A stretch of 64,000 bases of DNA. It comes from Himantopus leucocephalus (taxonomy: Eukaryota; Chordata; Aves; Charadriiformes; Recurvirostridae). The notes below the pieces were generated by a model. That model saw only the letters and a list, made by a program, of their open reading frames with translations, made no database searches and had not been told where the DNA came from. This document shows positions 62,601 through 64,000 of the stretch, one piece after another. Made by a program: the position numbers and the translations under genes. Each line of letters starts with the position of its first letter. Positions within the stretch are counted from its first letter, which is position 1. Location of the stretch: assembly GCA_003993805.1 (NCBI GenBank), contig RSEF01000002.1, forward strand, positions 92,740,011-92,804,010. Reading direction: 5' to 3'.

Positions 62601-64000
62601 AGAATTTCTCTTAACAGCCTAAGTTCCCTCCTTCATTCAGGATAGGGCATAACTATATGCAGGTAAAGGGAGGAGGACGGGTTACCACAGGACAGTCACA
62701 AAAAACTGCATTTGCTTTGGAATCAGCCATTTCCTACAGATAAACAGAAATGCACTGGTTTATATATTTTTTCTGTCACACATTAAAAAAAAAGACTAAG
62801 ATATTTTATATCCGTGGTTTTCAGGGATAGGATGAGAGAAAGGTGCCCAGTGCTGATAAGAGCAGTCATAAAGCATGCTGCCAGTGGTTCTCAAACAATA
62901 CCAATTAACCAATTTAGGGCCTGCATATGCTTGAGCTTGCACCCCTCCCCTTCAGCTTTTAACAGTTGCAATGGGCGCTCGATATTGGGTCTGCTTCTCA
63001 CACTAGTTTAATTTAAATAGCTAACACTGGTGTTTCACATATTATTCACAAATTGTTCTCTTAGCAAGCCTGTTTCCAAAAAGTACTCTCTCACTGAAAT
63101 AGAAACAGCTGAAGTCAATGCATTATTTATACATGTGGAGATATAGTCAATGTAAAGAAAGAAAAACCCACAGACCCACAAACAAAAAAACTTTAAAACT
63201 TTGTAGGCTCAAGCACCAACTAAAGGGAGGAAGAGAATTAGGATATCAAGCTTCAAATGGCTGATGCCTGAACAATTGTGACTGAGAGCCCCCAGTAGGC
63301 AGAATGTCATTCTCCTAAGAAAAGAAGGTCAGTCAGGGAAGTGTGCATATCAACACAAAAAAGCTTTCACAATATAATAAATATATAGTGATGGAAGTAA
63401 TCATAGTTGTACAGCCACTAAACAATTCAGAGACATCAAGAACTCACTGTATCCTTGGCTGAACACATGAAATTTGAGGCAGCTGAACACTAAAAAAGTT
63501 TTAAGCTGCTAGAAGGAGAAATATTCTTCTGGGTATATCTAAAGCTGAAAGCTATGTGCCTTAGGTTCAAAAATCATTTTGACTCTGACGTGCTCTACCC
63601 TACATATCACCTGCAGAGACGATTAATCTACACTTCATTTCACCGCATGGATATCTAACTTACTGCTACTTTACTACTCTAAGCTTGTTTATGGGAATAT
63701 CACATGAAAATGCTAGGGAAATTAAAATTTCAGAAGCTGAATTTATGATGGGATAGTCTGTCCAGATAGCTATACTTACTTTCAGACGAAAACATCCTAA
63801 GTAAGTTTCCAAGAAGGATAAGCGCTTGACCAAAACTTAGGATCACTGCTACAGAATAGAATGACACTCATGAAGCCAATGCAAAACTGTATCAGGATTT
63901 CCTAATCAAGCTAATATATAAAATATTTAGTCCTGAACTACTTGTTAACACAATTTAAATAAACTACATATTAAACCAGAAGGAAATACACTGATGAGAA

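Larger units (their letters stand above)
53409..64000. other. VSTM2A intron 4 or 3' flank
   Basis: This is AT-rich sequence in which I could not find the terminal VSTM2A exon. It holds an assembly duplication (55602..55986), an A/C-rich stretch (about 55022..55064), an exon-like segment on the minus strand (57492..57642) and a 35-G run (59630..59664). I see nothing else in it. Confidence 0.6.

Overview
The window is vertebrate nuclear DNA, most likely from a bird. It is AT-rich, has very few repeats, and holds one clear CR1 LINE 3' end (about 10333..10390), the signature retroposon of birds and reptiles, plus a handful of worn SINE/LINE relics of an ancient amniote type. It has no operons, phage, CRISPR arrays or other prokaryotic features. 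It is draft assembly: there are three 100-base N gaps, and ten single Ns that sit either in homopolymers or between two near-identical copies of the same sequence.

Layout. Bases 1 to about 45.8 kb are a gene-poor flank in which I see no convincing exon. They hold short repeats, relic elements, microsatellites, assembly duplications and two long orphan open frames (14243..14983 minus, 41166..41594 plus) that I list only as low-confidence candidates. From 46065 to 53322 on the plus strand lie the first four coding exons of VSTM2A (V-set and transmembrane domain containing 2A), each with GT/AG borders and matching phases. They give 211 codons that cover the signal peptide, the whole V-set Ig domain and a basic C-terminal stretch. 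Introns 1 to 3 are 2.3, 0.9 and 3.4 kb. Two GC-rich, CpG-rich islands lie inside the gene (intron 1, and around exon 3), while the DNA upstream of exon 1 is not CpG-rich. After exon 4 the frame either stays open through the donor to a TGA at 53406..53408, giving a possible retained-intron C-terminus, or is spliced to a terminal exon that I could not find in the remaining 10.7 kb.

The 3' part (53.3 to 64 kb) is probably VSTM2A intron 4 or 3' flank. Its most interesting item is an exon-like minus-strand segment at 57492..57642, with an acceptor, a donor and protein-like codons that I cannot assign to a known gene. A run of 35 G lies at 59630..59664. I found no previously undescribed system that the sequence firmly supports. 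The best leads are the unassigned minus-strand exon, the intragenic CpG islands with an open frame into exon 3, and the upstream ORFs and start-stop element in front of VSTM2A.
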